The notes beneath the pieces were generated by a model. It saw only the letters and a list, made by a program, of their open reading frames with translations. It was not told the origin of the DNA and did not search any database. This document shows positions 1-6,517 of a stretch of 23,796 bases of DNA, one piece after another. The translations under genes and the position numbers were made by a program. The stretch covers positions 1 through 23,796 of the forward strand of contig CAMLNJ010000001.1 of assembly GCA_946481225.1 (NCBI GenBank), in the 5' to 3' direction. Source of the DNA: an uncultured Verrucomicrobiota bacterium. GTDB taxonomy: Bacteria > Verrucomicrobiota > Verrucomicrobiae > Opitutales > Opitutaceae. The stretch's first letter is position 1, and each line of letters starts with the position of its first letter.

Positions 1-384
1 CTCACGACCTACGAGGACACCGAGCAGATATTCGAGGCGCTGCGGGCGGGGGCCAGCGGTTACCTGTTGAAACGCAGCGCGCGGCAGGAACTGATCCCGG
101 CGATCCGCGACGTGCAACGCGGGGGCGCGCCCATGTCGATCAAGATCGCCCGGCGCGTGGTCACGCATTTTCACCAGATCCGGAAACCGGCGAACGAGAT
201 GGAGACGCTCACGAAGCGCGAGAGCGAGATTCTGGAAAGCCTGGCCGGCGGACTTTCCGACAAGGAGATCGGGGAGCAGCTCGGCCTGAGCCGGCATACG
301 GTGAATACGCACCTGCGCCATATCTACGAAAAACTCCACGTTCAGACGCGCACCGAGGCGGTCGTGCGGTTTCTCAAAAAGTGA
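1..384 (+). CDS. NarL/FixJ-family response regulator, LuxR-type HTH (5' partial)
   Basis: The frame is open from the first base of the window, so the start and the phospho-acceptor Asp lie outside it. The first visible residues, LTTYEDTEQIFEALRAGASG followed by YLLK, are the end of a receiver domain: the loop after strand 4, then the GASGYLLK segment with the conserved Lys. A linker follows. The C-terminal LuxR/GerE DNA-binding domain starts at LTKRESEILESLAGGLSDKE and contains the recognition-helix segment LGLSRHTVNTHLRHIYEKL. It should be the output half of a two-component system that binds DNA when phosphorylated. No partner kinase is visible. A TTG at 67 could be called as a start in isolation, but it would cut the receiver domain in two and is not the real start. 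Confidence 0.93.
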   Translation, partial: LTTYEDTEQIFEALRAGASGYLLKRSARQELIPAIRDVQRGGAPMSIKIARRVVTHFHQIRKPANEMETLTKRESEILESLAGGLSDKEIGEQLGLSRHTVNTHLRHIYEKLHVQTRTEAVVRFLKK

Positions 385-507
385 AGGGGCGAAAGCGATT
401 GGGCGGCTGACGCCTTCCGCGAAAGGCGCGGGCGAGGCGACGGGGTGCGGAGCGGTTTCGGTCCGGCGGCATCGCGAATTCAAGTGATACCGAGAAGACG
501 GCGGCTG

Positions 508-516
508 TGGTCTAAT
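508..516 (+). promoter_or_regulatory. Possible extended -10 promoter for the LacI-type gene
   Basis: TGGTCTAAT reads as an extended -10 element (TGn followed by TCTAAT, five of six matches to TATAAT), about 80 bases upstream of the ATG at 596. No convincing -35 box is present. In the same 385-595 gap I saw only a weak 6-bp hairpin near 410-427 without a T-run. This is a pattern match only. Confidence 0.25.
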
Positions 517-595
517 CAGGCAGGTATCCCACGCCGCTTCCGACCCCTTTGTTTCCCTGTTAGTTTGGAGCGATGGACGCGGGCCCCTGATCCCC

Positions 596-1702
596 ATGGT
601 CCAATCTTTTGAAAATAGAACGGAAGAAGACGATTCCCCCGATTCCCCCGTTGAGCGGCGGGTGACCATACGCGATATCGCCGCAAGAACGGGCGTCTCG
701 CACGTGACCGTCTCCTATGCGCTGCGCGGCATGGCACGGGTGTCCACCGCCCTCCGTGAACGCATCTGCGACGAAGCCCGTAAAATGGGCTATCGCCCCG
801 ATCCCATGCTGCGGGCGCTAAGCACCTATCGGCGGGCCCAACACCGGGACACCCGCATACAGTCCGCTTTGGCCTGGCTGAGCTGCTGGGATCTGCCGGA
901 GGCGATGCACACCCGAAAGGAGTTCCACGCGTATTGGCTCGGCGTGAAGACCGTCGCGGAGAACAACGGGTATCGCTTGGAATCTCTGGCGCCGAACGAA
1001 CGGCTTTCGGTGGGCCGCATCCAGCAGATCATGCGGGCGCGGAATATCCGAGGAGTGCTGATCCCGCCGCCCCAGAGCACGTTTTCGCAGGATCTGAGCT
1101 GCTTCGACTGGAGCAAATTCGCGGTGGTGAAATTCGGCCATGCGTTCGACAAGCTGCCCGTCAACCTCGTCACCAGCGCGCATACCTATAACGCCGCGCT
1201 GGCCGTCCGGAAAATGACGGAGCGCGGGTATCGCCGCGTGGGCTTTGTGAGCAGCGAATACGCGATCCGTCGCACGCTGTTCCTCAGCGGTGTCCTGCTG
1301 GCGCAGACGGATCTCGCGGAGCGGGATCGCGTGCCCTTCCTGAGCCTCTCGGAGGCCGACGTGAAAGGCGGCGATTCCGAGCGGCTGCGCGCGTGGATCG
1401 AAAAGGAAAAACCGGATGCGATCCTCAGCAACCTGAGCGAGCTTCCGGCGATGGTTCGCCAAGCGGGTTACGACATCCCGGGCGACATCGGCTTCGCGGC
1501 CTTGAGCGTTCACGACGGCAATGCCGACGCGGGCATCGATCAAAAGCCGTTCGAGATCGGCAAAGCCGCCTGCGAATTGGTCGTCTCTCTCATTCTTTAC
1601 GGCGGCTGGGGTTATCCCGAGGCCCCGCGGGAGGTGTTGATCGAGGGCGCTTGGGTCGATGGCTCCATGTTGCCGGCGCGGGTCCCTGCGAAAGCGGGGT
1701 AA
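596..1702 (+). CDS. LacI-family transcriptional regulator
   Basis: The protein has 368 residues, slightly longer than typical LacI proteins because of a charged 22-residue N-terminal tail. The helix-turn-helix spans about residues 23-45 (VTIRDIAARTGVSHVTVSYA), with the usual hinge region near residues 60-75 (ARKMGYRPDPML). The rest resembles the periplasmic-binding-protein-like effector domain: a stretch IRGVLIPPP near residue 160, a GYRRVGFVSS segment, and a late IPGDIGFAALSVHD plus GIDQKPFEIGKAA that correspond to the conserved end of LacI/PurR proteins. It should bind a palindromic operator and respond to a small carbohydrate-like ligand. I could not identify its operator. It lies upstream of a dehydrogenase on the same strand, separated by a repeat-filled gap of about 580 bases, so cotranscription is not obvious. 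No good Shine-Dalgarno precedes the ATG; the start context is GATCCCCATG. Confidence 0.93.
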   Translation: MVQSFENRTEEDDSPDSPVERRVTIRDIAARTGVSHVTVSYALRGMARVSTALRERICDEARKMGYRPDPMLRALSTYRRAQHRDTRIQSALAWLSCWDLPEAMHTRKEFHAYWLGVKTVAENNGYRLESLAPNERLSVGRIQQIMRARNIRGVLIPPPQSTFSQDLSCFDWSKFAVVKFGHAFDKLPVNLVTSAHTYNAALAVRKMTERGYRRVGFVSSEYAIRRTLFLSGVLLAQTDLAERDRVPFLSLSEADVKGGDSERLRAWIEKEKPDAILSNLSELPAMVRQAGYDIPGDIGFAALSVHDGNADAGIDQKPFEIGKAACELVVSLILYGGWGYPEAPREVLIEGAWVDGSMLPARVPAKAG

Positions 1703-1711
1703 TCCTAAAAG

Positions 1712-1867
1712 CCGCAGTTCAAACTAACCACGGATCACACAGATTTACACGGATCAGAATAGATACGGAATAATCAGGCCGTGGGATTCGCTCACCTGTA
1801 GGGTCCCATTCTGTTTTGATTTTTTGTTATCCGTGTCCATCCGCGCAATCCGTGGTTCCAACTGCGG
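1712..1867. repeat. Element A, copy 1: MITE-like unit with long terminal inverted repeats
   Basis: The left end reads CCGCAGTTCAAAC, then AACCACGGATCACACAGAT and TACACGGAT. The right end reads ATCCGTGTCCATCCGCG, then AATCCGTGGTTCC and AACTGCGG. Reverse-complementing the right end gives CCGCAGTTGGAACCACGGAT, so the ends are inverted repeats of about 40 bases with a few mismatches and a 3-base length difference. The AT-rich centre is not conserved with copy 2. There is no coding capacity of its own. The unit begins 10 bases after the LacI-type stop codon. It resembles a non-autonomous mobile element or a REP/RUP-like intergenic repeat. Confidence 0.8.
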
Positions 1868-1908
1868 GATTCAGGGTAATGCCAAGGGCTGATTGCCTTC
1901 GGGCTTTG

Positions 1909-1979
1909 GGTGGACGGGCGGGTCCCTTCGCCCGTGGCTTGGTCTCCAGGCAGCGGGCACAGGGACGCGCCCGCCCACC
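1909..1979. repeat. Element B, copy 1: GC-rich REP-like hairpin
   Basis: Left arm GGTGGACGGGCGGGTCCC pairs with right arm GGGACGCGCCCGCCCACC, with further pairing inward (CGCCCG with CGGGCA). The predicted structure is a strong stem with a loop of about 20 bases. A second copy lies at 6146-6228, again a short distance to the right of an A element and in the same orientation. Confidence 0.75.
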
Positions 1980-2201
1980 TCGGGATGCATCGGTTATCGA
2001 CCAAGCCGTCTGGCATCAGGAAGCGCGCGTTCGCCGGACGGGTCTCGGTCTTCGCTCTCGCGAATATCGGCCGACCCGCGCTCGGCACGCTTCTTGTGGC
2101 TTCTGGTCGGGCGCGTTTCTTCCACGCCCCGGAGTCCCATGCTATTCTGAGAGAAGATGTCCCGGCGGAGGAAGCGATTAACACGGTAAACTGCCGGAGG
2201 A

Positions 2202-2288
2202 ATGGCGGGCAACGGGGCCGGGCGTTACGAGAAGATCAAACCGGCCCCCTTTTTTCCGAGGCCCGGAAGCCCCTGTCTTCCTCCATGA
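2202..2288 (+). CDS. Possible 28-residue leader ORF coupled to the dehydrogenase
   Basis: A short frame begins with ATG at 2202, just after GGAGG at 2196-2200, and ends with TGA at 2286-2288. It overlaps the dehydrogenase start as ATGA (2285-2288), an arrangement typical of translational coupling. The peptide starts MAGNGAGRYEKIKPAPFF and is rich in Pro and Gly; it matches no family I know. A terminator-like hairpin (2214-2255) lies inside it. The spacing between GGAGG and ATG is only one base, which is poor for initiation. It may be a regulatory leader or chance. Confidence 0.25.
   Translation: MAGNGAGRYEKIKPAPFFPRPGSPCLPP
2214..2255 (+). terminator. Terminator-like hairpin in the dehydrogenase leader (possible attenuator)
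   Basis: GGGGCCGG (2214-2221) pairs perfectly with CCGGCCCC (2241-2248) across a 19-base loop. A C and six T residues follow (2250-2255). It lies 30 bases upstream of the dehydrogenase ATG, so it could attenuate that gene or stop upstream read-through. Confidence 0.55.
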
Positions 2289-3352
2289 TTTTGCCTTCGA
2301 CCACAAGCCCGGCCGAGTCTTTCGCCAAGGTGTCCGTTCGTGAAACGGCGCGCCCCAGGCCCAAGGCGGCCTTCCTTCTCGATTCATCCAGCCATCGGCT
2401 GATCTACGGCCCCGAGGAACTGGCGGAGTTGCGACGCCTGACGGAGCTGAACGAGACGGTGATTCCGTTTCGCGACTGGGCGAGGCATCCGGAGATTTTG
2501 TCGGAGGCCGAGGTCCTGTTTTCGGGATGGAGCGCGCCGCTGATGGACGAGGCCTTTTTGCGGGCCGCGCCCAAACTGCGCGCCGTTTTCTACGGCGCCG
2601 GTTCCGTGCGATACTTCCTGACGCCGGCCTTCTGGGAGCGGGAGATCGTCATCACCAGCGCGGCCTCGGCCAACGCCGTGCCCGTCGCCGAATACACGGT
2701 CGCCACCGTGCTTTTGAGCCTGCGCGACTTTTGGAACCGGGCGGCGAAGGCCAAGGAGGGCAAGGGCTGGGGCGATCATACGCGCGCGATTCCGGGGTCC
2801 TTTCGCGCCACGGTCGGACTCCTCTCCTTCGGCGCGATCGGGCGCGCGGTGGCCCGCCACCTCAAGGCCTTCGACGTGCGTGTTCTCGTTTACTGTCCCT
2901 ACTTGCAGCAGGCCGAGGCCGCCGCGGCCGGAGTGCAACGCGCGGCCTTGGACGAGCTGTTTTTGTCCTCGGACGTGGTGTCGATCCACACACCGGTCCT
3001 GCCCGAGACGATCGGGATGGTGAACGGCCGCCTCGTGTCCTTGATGAAAACGGGCGCGGCTTTGATCAACACCGCCCGGGGCGTCATCGTGAACCAGCCC
3101 GAGCTGGTGGCGGTGCTGCGCCGTCGTCCCGATCTGCACGCCGTGCTCGACGTGACCGACCCCGAACCGCCGCAAGCGGGTGATTCGCTCCTCGCCTTGC
3201 CCAACGTGACCGTCACGTCGCACATCGCCGGCTCGCACGGGCGCGATTGCCAGCGCATGGGCCACTACATGGTCGAGGAGCTGAAGAACTACCTGGCGGG
3301 CCGGCCTCTTCGCTGGCAGGTGACGCGCGAAGGGCTGGAGCGCATGGCCTGA
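2285..3352 (+). CDS. D-isomer-specific 2-hydroxyacid dehydrogenase, NAD-binding
   Basis: The 355-residue protein is an NAD(P)-dependent enzyme that should interconvert a 2-hydroxy acid and a 2-oxo acid in the cytoplasm. The N-terminal catalytic part begins near residue 27 (KAAFLLDSSS). The Rossmann motif is VGLLSFGAIGRAVARHL (about residues 177-193). The catalytic triad is visible: Arg265 in INTARG, Glu294 in DPEPP and His313 in TSHIAG. The frame is open for another 125 codons upstream, but that part translates repeat sequence, so ATG 2285 is preferred. The sequence resembles phosphoglycerate/hydroxypyruvate reductase-type members, but the substrate cannot be read from it. A role in sugar-acid metabolism next to the LacI-type regulator is only inference. 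A hairpin follows directly after the stop. Confidence 0.92.
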   Translation: MILPSTTSPAESFAKVSVRETARPRPKAAFLLDSSSHRLIYGPEELAELRRLTELNETVIPFRDWARHPEILSEAEVLFSGWSAPLMDEAFLRAAPKLRAVFYGAGSVRYFLTPAFWEREIVITSAASANAVPVAEYTVATVLLSLRDFWNRAAKAKEGKGWGDHTRAIPGSFRATVGLLSFGAIGRAVARHLKAFDVRVLVYCPYLQQAEAAAAGVQRAALDELFLSSDVVSIHTPVLPETIGMVNGRLVSLMKTGAALINTARGVIVNQPELVAVLRRRPDLHAVLDVTDPEPPQAGDSLLALPNVTVTSHIAGSHGRDCQRMGHYMVEELKNYLAGRPLRWQVTREGLERMA

Positions 3353-3767
3353 TTCCGATTCGGGCTCGCGACGAGCCGAATGTCCCGACGCCCGGGGTGG
3401 CGCGGGCGTTCTTGCCTGCGTGTCGCTCGCATAGCCGGGACCCCGCCCGGGACCGCGGGCGGGAACGTCCGCGCCACGCCTTTTCAAATCCCGGACGGCG
3501 TAACATAGTGATGGATACGCCGGTCATCTTTTCTCCGGCCGGAGCCATGGGCTGGATTTCCGGTCGGGGCTAACAGAATAAAGCGGGAGCGCTATCGGCT
3601 CGCCCGTGCGTTTCGGCATTTCTAGGCGCGTTCCAAACGGCCCCATTTACCAGCCACGCCCCTGCACCCATCCCGTGTGTGTCACCCGGTTTTGTGCATG
3701 GGTGTGGCTGTAAAGGTGTTTGGTCCCCGAAGACCCAACCTCTCGTCCCCCAGAAACCGCCCAGCCA
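3353..3767. other. Intergenic region between dehydrogenase and PEP-CTERM gene
   Basis: It contains a hairpin at 3358-3381 (ATTCGGGCTCG against CGAGCCGAAT), palindromic element C (3395-3484), and a looser inverted repeat CACCCAT (3665-3671) / ATGGGTG (3698-3704) in the leader of the PEP-CTERM gene. The last could be an operator or a leader hairpin. I found no convincing promoter boxes and no small gene. Confidence 0.6.
3395..3484. repeat. Element C: long imperfect palindrome, possible terminator of the dehydrogenase
   Basis: Left arm GGGTGGCGCGGGCGTTCTTG matches the reverse complement of the right arm GGGAACGTCCGCGCCACGCC with few mismatches; the arms extend to about 27 bases. The right arm ends in TTTT (3481-3484), so the transcript from the dehydrogenase could end here. 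Its form suggests an interspersed palindromic repeat, but there is only one copy in this window. Confidence 0.6.
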
Positions 3768-5912
3768 ATGAAATCCTCGCAAATCCAGCGTCACCCCATC
3801 GCAAGCAACAAGCTCCTCGCCGCCCTCGTGGCGTTCTCCGGCTCCGCCGCGCTCCTCGCCCCTGTCGCCTACGCCCAGGCCACATGGACCGGCACCGCGG
3901 ACCAGGATTGGAACAACGCCGCCAACTGGAGCACCAGTCCCAGCAACCCGACAGGCGCCTTCACCCTCAATCTGGCCACCGGCAATTATCCGATTCTCGG
4001 CGCGAATTCGGCCTTCAGCCCGAACAACGTTTTGCTGGGTGACGGAGCAAGCCAGACGGGGCGCTTTGACCACCGGGCAGGTTCGCTCTCGCAGGCGGTC
4101 GTCGGCACCAACGGCAACTGGTTCCACGTCGGAATCAACGGAGGCACCGGCACCTACAATCTCGCGGACACCTCCGGCATCGGTGGCACGCTGACCGGCT
4201 TTGCCCAAGGCACCGGCAGCCTCACCGTGGGCAAGCTGTGGGTGGGTGGCGTTTCCGGCGGCGCAGCCGGCACGGGAACGGTCAACATCAACACATCGGG
4301 CACGATCAACGCCCAGTCCACCTCGACCTACTCGAACCACGGCGGCGTCTCCATCATCGTGGGCACCAGCGGCGGCAGCGGCACGCTCAACCTCGACAAC
4401 GGCACCGTCAACGCAGCGGGCGTCGTCGACGTGGGCTCCGCTTTCGGTGCCACCCAAGCCACGCAGGGCACGCTGAACATCTCCGGCGGCGTCTTCAACA
4501 GCGAGGGCGACTTCCGGACCGCCTTCGCCGGCAGCGCCAGCGCGCAAGCCACCGTCAACCTGAGCGGCGGCACCCTCAACGTCGCCAGCGGCACCAAGCG
4601 TTGGATGATTCTAGGCCGTTTCGACTCCGCGAAATCCGTGGTCAACGTGAGCGGCGGTAACCTGAATCTGAATACAAACACGGACATCCGGTTTGCGCAG
4701 GGCGGGACGGGCACCCACGTCATCAACCTGAACAGCGGAGCGATCACGTCCTACAGCGGCAACCAGACGGGGCTCGGCGCCGGCGTGGTGGACTTGATGC
4801 AGGGAAATGTCGCGGCCAACAACACCTTCAACCTCAACGGCGGCACGCTCACCGTTCGTCAGGTTATTTCCAACTTCAGCAACGGCACGCGCACCTTCAA
4901 CTTCAACGGCGGCACGCTGAAGGCGACAGGCAACGCGACCGGCGCGGCCAACGCCTCGTTCTTTCACCTCGGCACCGGCAGCGCCCGCGCCAACGTGCGA
5001 AACGGCGGCGCGATCATCGACACCAACGGCTTCAACGTCGCCGTCGTTCAAGCCCTCCAGCACAGCAACATCGACGGCGACAACGCCACCGACGGCGGCC
5101 TGAGCAAGATCGGCGTCGGCACGCTGACCCTATCCGGCGTCAACACCTATACCGGAAACACCACCATCGGCGCGGGCGGCACCTTGGCCCTCGCCTCCAC
5201 GGGCAGCATCGCCACCAGCGCGAACATCATCGCGAACGGCACCTTCGACGTCTCGGCCGTCACCGGTTTCGCGATCGGCTCCGCTCAGACGCTCAAGGGC
5301 TCCGGCACCGTCACGGGCGCCACCACGGTCAACGGCACGCTCGCCCCGGGCAACAGCCCCGGCCTGCTCACCTTCTCGAGCGACCTGAGCCTCGGCGCCT
5401 CCTCGACCTCGGTCTTCGAGATCAACGGCACCTCGCGCGGCTCGACCTATGATGCGGTCGATGTCGGCGGCGCCCTGTCCTATGGCGGCACGATGAGCCT
5501 CGTCTTCGACGCGCCGATCAGCGCGGGCACCTACGATCTCTTCGGCGGCTTCAGCGGCCAATCCGGCACCTTCGGTTCCGTCAGCGTCGGCGGCAGCTTC
5601 GCGCAGGCCTTCACCGCCCCCGCCGTCATCACCGGCAGCGGCTGGACGGCCAGCAGCTCCAACTGGAGCTACGCCTTCGACAACGCCTCGGGCGATCTGA
5701 CGATCAGCGCCGTTCCTGAGCCCTCGACCTTCGCCGCGCTCGCCGGCCTCGCGGGTCTCGGCGTCGTCGGCGCGCGTCGCCGTCGTCGCGCCTCCGTTTT
5801 AAACCTCACGCCAACAAGGATGAGACGAGGGCGGGGCCATCAGGCCCCGCCCTCTTTTAGTTGGGGCACCCGGCGCGCCGGGCGCGGGCGCCCGTCCCTC
5901 TGGTTATTCTAG
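3768..5912 (+). CDS. PEP-CTERM protein with autotransporter-type beta-strand repeats (C-terminal stop apparently lost)
   Basis: The predicted protein has 714 residues. A signal peptide covers about residues 1-36 (LLAALVAFSGSAALL, then APVAYAQ). The body is Gly/Thr/Asn-rich and built from repeated strands such as GTLNISGG and GTLNVASG, as in beta-helical surface proteins. A typical autotransporter-associated strand repeat is KIGVGTLTLSGVNTYTGNTT near residue 447. The sorting signal is at 649-674: VPEP, a hydrophobic helix, then RRRRR. Exosortase-type processing at this signal normally requires it to be the extreme C-terminus. Here 37 more residues follow, translated from the downstream terminator and a GC palindrome. 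Removing one T from the TTTT at 5797-5800 would restore TAA directly after ASV. ATG 3768 is chosen because the signal peptide follows it. The likely role is an exported, surface-anchored or matrix protein. No exosortase gene is visible here. Confidence 0.88.
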   Translation: MKSSQIQRHPIASNKLLAALVAFSGSAALLAPVAYAQATWTGTADQDWNNAANWSTSPSNPTGAFTLNLATGNYPILGANSAFSPNNVLLGDGASQTGRFDHRAGSLSQAVVGTNGNWFHVGINGGTGTYNLADTSGIGGTLTGFAQGTGSLTVGKLWVGGVSGGAAGTGTVNINTSGTINAQSTSTYSNHGGVSIIVGTSGGSGTLNLDNGTVNAAGVVDVGSAFGATQATQGTLNISGGVFNSEGDFRTAFAGSASAQATVNLSGGTLNVASGTKRWMILGRFDSAKSVVNVSGGNLNLNTNTDIRFAQGGTGTHVINLNSGAITSYSGNQTGLGAGVVDLMQGNVAANNTFNLNGGTLTVRQVISNFSNGTRTFNFNGGTLKATGNATGAANASFFHLGTGSARANVRNGGAIIDTNGFNVAVVQALQHSNIDGDNATDGGLSKIGVGTLTLSGVNTYTGNTTIGAGGTLALASTGSIATSANIIANGTFDVSAVTGFAIGSAQTLKGSGTVTGATTVNGTLAPGNSPGLLTFSSDLSLGASSTSVFEINGTSRGSTYDAVDVGGALSYGGTMSLVFDAPISAGTYDLFGGFSGQSGTFGSVSVGGSFAQAFTAPAVITGSGWTASSSNWSYAFDNASGDLTISAVPEPSTFAALAGLAGLGVVGARRRRRASVLNLTPTRMRRGRGHQAPPSFSWGTRRAGRGRPSLWLF
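5827..5858 (+). terminator. Intrinsic terminator of the PEP-CTERM gene
   Basis: GAGGGCGGGGCC (5827-5838) and GGCCCCGCCCTC (5843-5854) form a perfect 12-bp stem with an ATCA loop, followed by TTTT. It lies inside the extended reading frame, which supports the view that translation originally ended before it. A second perfect palindrome, CCCGGCGCGCCGGG, follows at 5869-5882. Confidence 0.88.
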
Positions 5913-6079
5913 AAATCGCAGTTCAAACCGACCACGGATTACACAGATTGGCACGGATCAATACAGATGCGGGATAGACGAGACGTGGATTATGTTCACT
6001 CGGCGGGTGAGGTCCTATCCGGTTCTAAATCTCTGTTATCCGTGCTCATCTGTGGAATCCGTGGTTACAACTGCGATTT
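5913..6079. repeat. Element A, copy 2: MITE-like unit with long terminal inverted repeats
   Basis: The left end reads AAATCGCAGTTCAAACCG, then ACCACGGATTACACAGATTG and GCACGGAT. The reverse complement of the right end reads AAATCGCAGTTGTAACCACG, then GATTCCACAGATGAGCACGG. The two arms match over about 45 bases with few changes. Both ends match the corresponding ends of copy 1 at 1712-1867, while the interiors differ. It starts at the base after the extended PEP-CTERM stop codon. Confidence 0.83.
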
Positions 6080-6341
6080 CCAGGGTTATCCTCTCAAGCG
6101 ACAACCGGAGAGCATCTCGGATCCAGTGGGTGATGAATCCGAAAAGGTGGACGGGCGCGTCCCTGCGCCCGTGGTTTGGGTTCGCGGGCGGACCGCGAAC
6201 CAGACGCGGAGGGACCCGCGCGTCCACCGGGCGAAAACATCTCCGTCACTTCGCTTCTTCCCGGGGCGGTCGCTGGAAATTCGTGGTTGGATCGGGGCGT
6301 CTCGCGCAATCTGTTGCGCCGTCTGCTGCGACGCAGGCTCA
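6080..6341. other. Gene-free part of the convergent junction
   Basis: Between the A and D elements lie only the B hairpin (6146-6228) and unassigned sequence. The open frames here are translations of the repeats and match no family. Confidence 0.65.
6146..6228. repeat. Element B, copy 2: GC-rich REP-like hairpin
   Basis: Outer arms GGTGGACGGGCGCGTCCC and GGGACCCGCGCGTCCACC pair almost completely. An inner stem GGTTCGCGG / CCGCGAACC sits between them, giving a long stacked hairpin. The outer arm is nearly the same as that of copy 1 at 1909-1979. Confidence 0.78.
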
Positions 6342-6517
6342 GGCTGTGTTTTGCAAATAGACCGGAGCAGCGTGAGCGAGAAAGGGCGCTCGGCCAAGGC
6401 GACCGAGGCGGAGGCGGACCGGAGGTCCGTGCCGCCGAGGGCAACGCCGGCCCAGCGCTCTTTCTCGTTTCACTCGTAGAGCGCCAGCGATGCTCCAGTC
6501 TATTTGCAAGACACCGC
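6342..6517. repeat. Element D: palindromic repeat next to the esterase gene stop
   Basis: The left arm contains TTGCAAATAGACCGGAGCAG and GAGAAAGGGCGCT. The reverse complement of the right arm contains TTGCAAATAGACTGGAGCAT and GAGAAAGAGCGCT, with 12 extra bases between them. An inner stem GCGGACC / GGTCCGTGC sits in the centre. Arms of about 45-60 bases make this a large cruciform-type repeat. The right end abuts the stop codon of the minus-strand gene at 6518. Confidence 0.75.

Larger units (their letters stand above)
1703..2201. other. Repeat-filled intergenic region between LacI-type regulator and dehydrogenase
   Basis: This gap holds repeat element A copy 1 (1712-1867) and hairpin element B copy 1 (1909-1979). 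The part from about 1980 to 2201 has no coding signal that I trust. An open frame in phase with the dehydrogenase runs back to 1910, but it consists of translated repeat sequence and matches no domain. Confidence 0.7.

Noticed and set aside
410..427. A small hairpin (CGCCTT/AAGGCG) after the response regulator as a terminator.
   Set aside because: The stem is only 6 bp and no T-run follows.
573..590. A five-codon ORF (MDAGP) upstream of the LacI-type gene, preceded by GGAG.
   Set aside because: It is too short to distinguish from chance, and the Shine-Dalgarno spacing is only two bases.
1910..2284. N-terminal extension of the dehydrogenase by 125 codons.
   Set aside because: The extension translates a GC hairpin repeat, a terminator-like stem and non-coding leader; the enzyme fold begins after ATG 2285.
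1712..6079. Reading the two A elements as a CRISPR or as ends of one composite transposon.
   Set aside because: There are only two copies about 4 kb apart in the same orientation with different interiors, and no transposase or cas gene lies between them.
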